In this document: one piece after another, positions 62,834 to 64,000 of the stretch
Layout of the letters: each line of letters opens with the position of its first letter
How positions within the stretch are numbered: the stretch's first letter is position 1
Position numbers and translations under genes: made by a program
From: Sandaracinobacteroides saxicola
Lineage (GTDB): Bacteria > Pseudomonadota > Alphaproteobacteria > Sphingomonadales > Sphingomonadaceae
Direction of reading: 5' to 3'
DNA length: 64,000 nt
Assembly: GCF_014117445.1 (NCBI RefSeq)
Contig: NZ_CP059851.1
Span: 3,026,501-3,090,500 of the forward strand
Notes under the pieces: model-generated
The model's database searches: none
What the model saw: only the letters and a program-made list of their open reading frames with translations
Told to the model about the DNA's origin: nothing

Positions 62834-64000
62834 CTAGAAGCGCTGGCCCACGCGAATCCCCACCGTCAACGGCTGGATCGGCACCACATAGACCCGGCTG
62901 CACGTCGTCGGCGCGCAGGCGGTATAGCGTGTCGCATCGCCCCGGCTGTCGAACAGGTTGCGCGCGAACAGCTCCGCGCTCCAGCCCTCATTCTTCCAGC
63001 CCAGCGCGACATCCACCGTGGTATAGGCACCGCGGTTGCCAATGATCCCGTTCTGCAACACCCTGAGGTCGCTGGTCGCATCGGACTGATAGGCAACGCC
63101 CGCCATGGCATGGCCGGTGCCGCCCATCAGGTCGAACTCATAGCGCCCGTTCACGTTGAACTTATATTCGGACGTCACCGGCAGCCGCGTACCCTTGGGG
63201 GCCTGCGGCGTCGCGCAGTTGGTCTGCGGCGAGCCATCGGCGTTCAGCGTGCCGCAGTAATTGTCCGCCAGCTTGGCATCGATATAAGCCGCCGCGCCCG
63301 ACAGCGTGAAGCCATTGCCCACCGCCCAGCTCAGGTCGGTCTCCACGCCGTTGACGCGCGCCTTCGCCGCATTGGCGATCACGGTCAGGCCGTTCTGCCC
63401 CAGGAAGCTGAACTGGAAATTATTCCATTTCTGGAAGAACACCGCGCCGTTCCAGCGCACCGCATTGTCGGCGAACTGCGTCTTCCAGCCGAACTCGAAA
63501 TTCTTCAGCGTATCGGCGCCATAGGGCGGCAGCGTGCCACGCCGGTTCACACCCCCCGGCCGGAACCCGGTCGAGTAGGTGCCATAGAGCATGACATCCT
63601 CCACCGGCTTCCACTGCAAATTGACCCTCTGCGTCGTGCCGCTGTCCTTGGACTGTTTCGGGCTCAGGTCGGTGGTGCTTGCCGACAGGTTGGTGCAGGG
63701 CGAGCCCTCCACCACCGCCGGACGCCCGGCGCACTGCCCCTGCCCGCTGCTGCCGAACGGACTGTTCGGGCCATAGCCGAAGAAGCCGACCAGCGTGTTG
63801 TTGAACTTGTAGCCGCGGATGCCGCCGCTCAGCGTCAGATTGTCGGTGATGTCGAAGGTCAGCTCGCCGAACAGCGCCTGGTCGCGATCCACCCGATATT
63901 GCTGCGTCAGCCACACACTGTTCGCCGTGCCGCTCACCTTCAGCGCATCGGCGATGTCGACCACATTATATTCCTGGCGGATATTGTGCGTCTGCCGCGC
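62834..64000 (-). CDS. TonB-dependent receptor, C-terminal part
   Basis: The gene is open at the window edge (5' end beyond 64000). The visible 388 codons are the C-terminal beta barrel of a TonB-dependent outer-membrane receptor: repeated strands such as YGTYSTGFRPGGVNRRG and FEFGWKTQFADNAVRWNGA, a terminal TVGIRVGQRF with the closing Phe, and RNLFDSRGDATRY. Paired cysteines are in long loops. The plug domain is missing from view, so the substrate cannot be told. Confidence 0.92.
   Translation of the reverse strand, partial: ARQTHNIRQEYNVVDIADALKVSGTANSVWLTQQYRVDRDQALFGELTFDITDNLTLSGGIRGYKFNNTLVGFFGYGPNSPFGSSGQGQCAGRPAVVEGSPCTNLSASTTDLSPKQSKDSGTTQRVNLQWKPVEDVMLYGTYSTGFRPGGVNRRGTLPPYGADTLKNFEFGWKTQFADNAVRWNGAVFFQKWNNFQFSFLGQNGLTVIANAAKARVNGVETDLSWAVGNGFTLSGAAAYIDAKLADNYCGTLNADGSPQTNCATPQAPKGTRLPVTSEYKFNVNGRYEFDLMGGTGHAMAGVAYQSDATSDLRVLQNGIIGNRGAYTTVDVALGWKNEGWSAELFARNLFDSRGDATRYTACAPTTCSRVYVVPIQPLTVGIRVGQRF

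Overview
The window is GC-rich chromosomal DNA, most likely from a member of the Sphingomonadales (Alphaproteobacteria). Three observations support this: five proteins end in the PEPxxWA-CTERM sorting tail common in sphingomonads, the cytochrome aa3 locus runs ctaC-ctaD-ctaB-(41-aa protein)-ctaG-ctaE-SURF1 and is followed by thrC and an M16 peptidase, and the block trpF-trpB-trpA-accD-folC is present. The genus cannot be fixed from the sequence. Both ends cut features: the left edge is AT-rich foreign-looking DNA, and a TonB-dependent receptor runs off the right edge.

Layout. 1-1.25 kb: an AT-rich membrane ORF, the amputated 5' end of an IS110-type transposase and repeat debris. 1.25-11.1 kb (minus strand): the aa3 oxidase and its assembly genes, an acidic protein, threonine synthase, an M16 peptidase and an RlmI-like methyltransferase. 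11.2-20.1 kb: a crotonase, an orphan [2Fe-2S] hydroxylase subunit, a small protein paired with a retropepsin-like protein, a PuuD-like membrane protein, an EamA transporter, an M23 peptidase with C-terminal repeats, a LytTR/LytS-type two-component pair, TadA and a dienoyl-CoA-reductase-like SDR. 20.1-24.2 kb: TusA-like protein, NAD+ synthetase, a low-GC islet with a DUF1508 protein and a divergent small gene, and a secreted TraB/GumN-like protein. 24.2-30.3 kb: acyl-CoA ligase, epoxide-hydrolase-like protein, PBP1A and ArgG. 30.2-40.1 kb: five PEP-CTERM proteins, one of them a metalloprotease, mixed with a PerM-type transporter, a methyltransferase and a HIG1 protein. 40.1-45.6 kb: GluQRS, HNH nuclease, a lipoprotein operon, a J-domain protein, BolA and FolC. 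45.6-51 kb: accD, trpA, trpB, trpF, pyrF, a LapA-domain protein and a CinA-like protein, tightly packed on the minus strand. 51-64 kb: Map, RadC, a DUF481 protein, a second acyl-CoA ligase, a DUF1295 protein, an iron-sulfur photolyase, an acyltransferase, a Rieske oxygenase with a PYROXD2-like FAD protein, an APC permease and the TonB receptor.

Most of the content is ordinary housekeeping. The most unusual signals are: (i) a family of long inverted-repeat elements, perfect over 31 bp at 14.25 kb and paired through G:T wobbles at 51.86 kb, each followed by the same short GAA-loop hairpin, the second copy supplying the predicted N-terminus of RadC; (ii) a second GC-rich repeat that makes an in-frame tandem 26-residue duplication in a small protein at 34.1 kb; (iii) a consensus-quality sigma-54 promoter in front of one PEP-CTERM gene; (iv) a low-GC islet at 22.1-23.0 kb; (v) small genes in the gaps, including a 41-aa membrane protein inside the oxidase operon.
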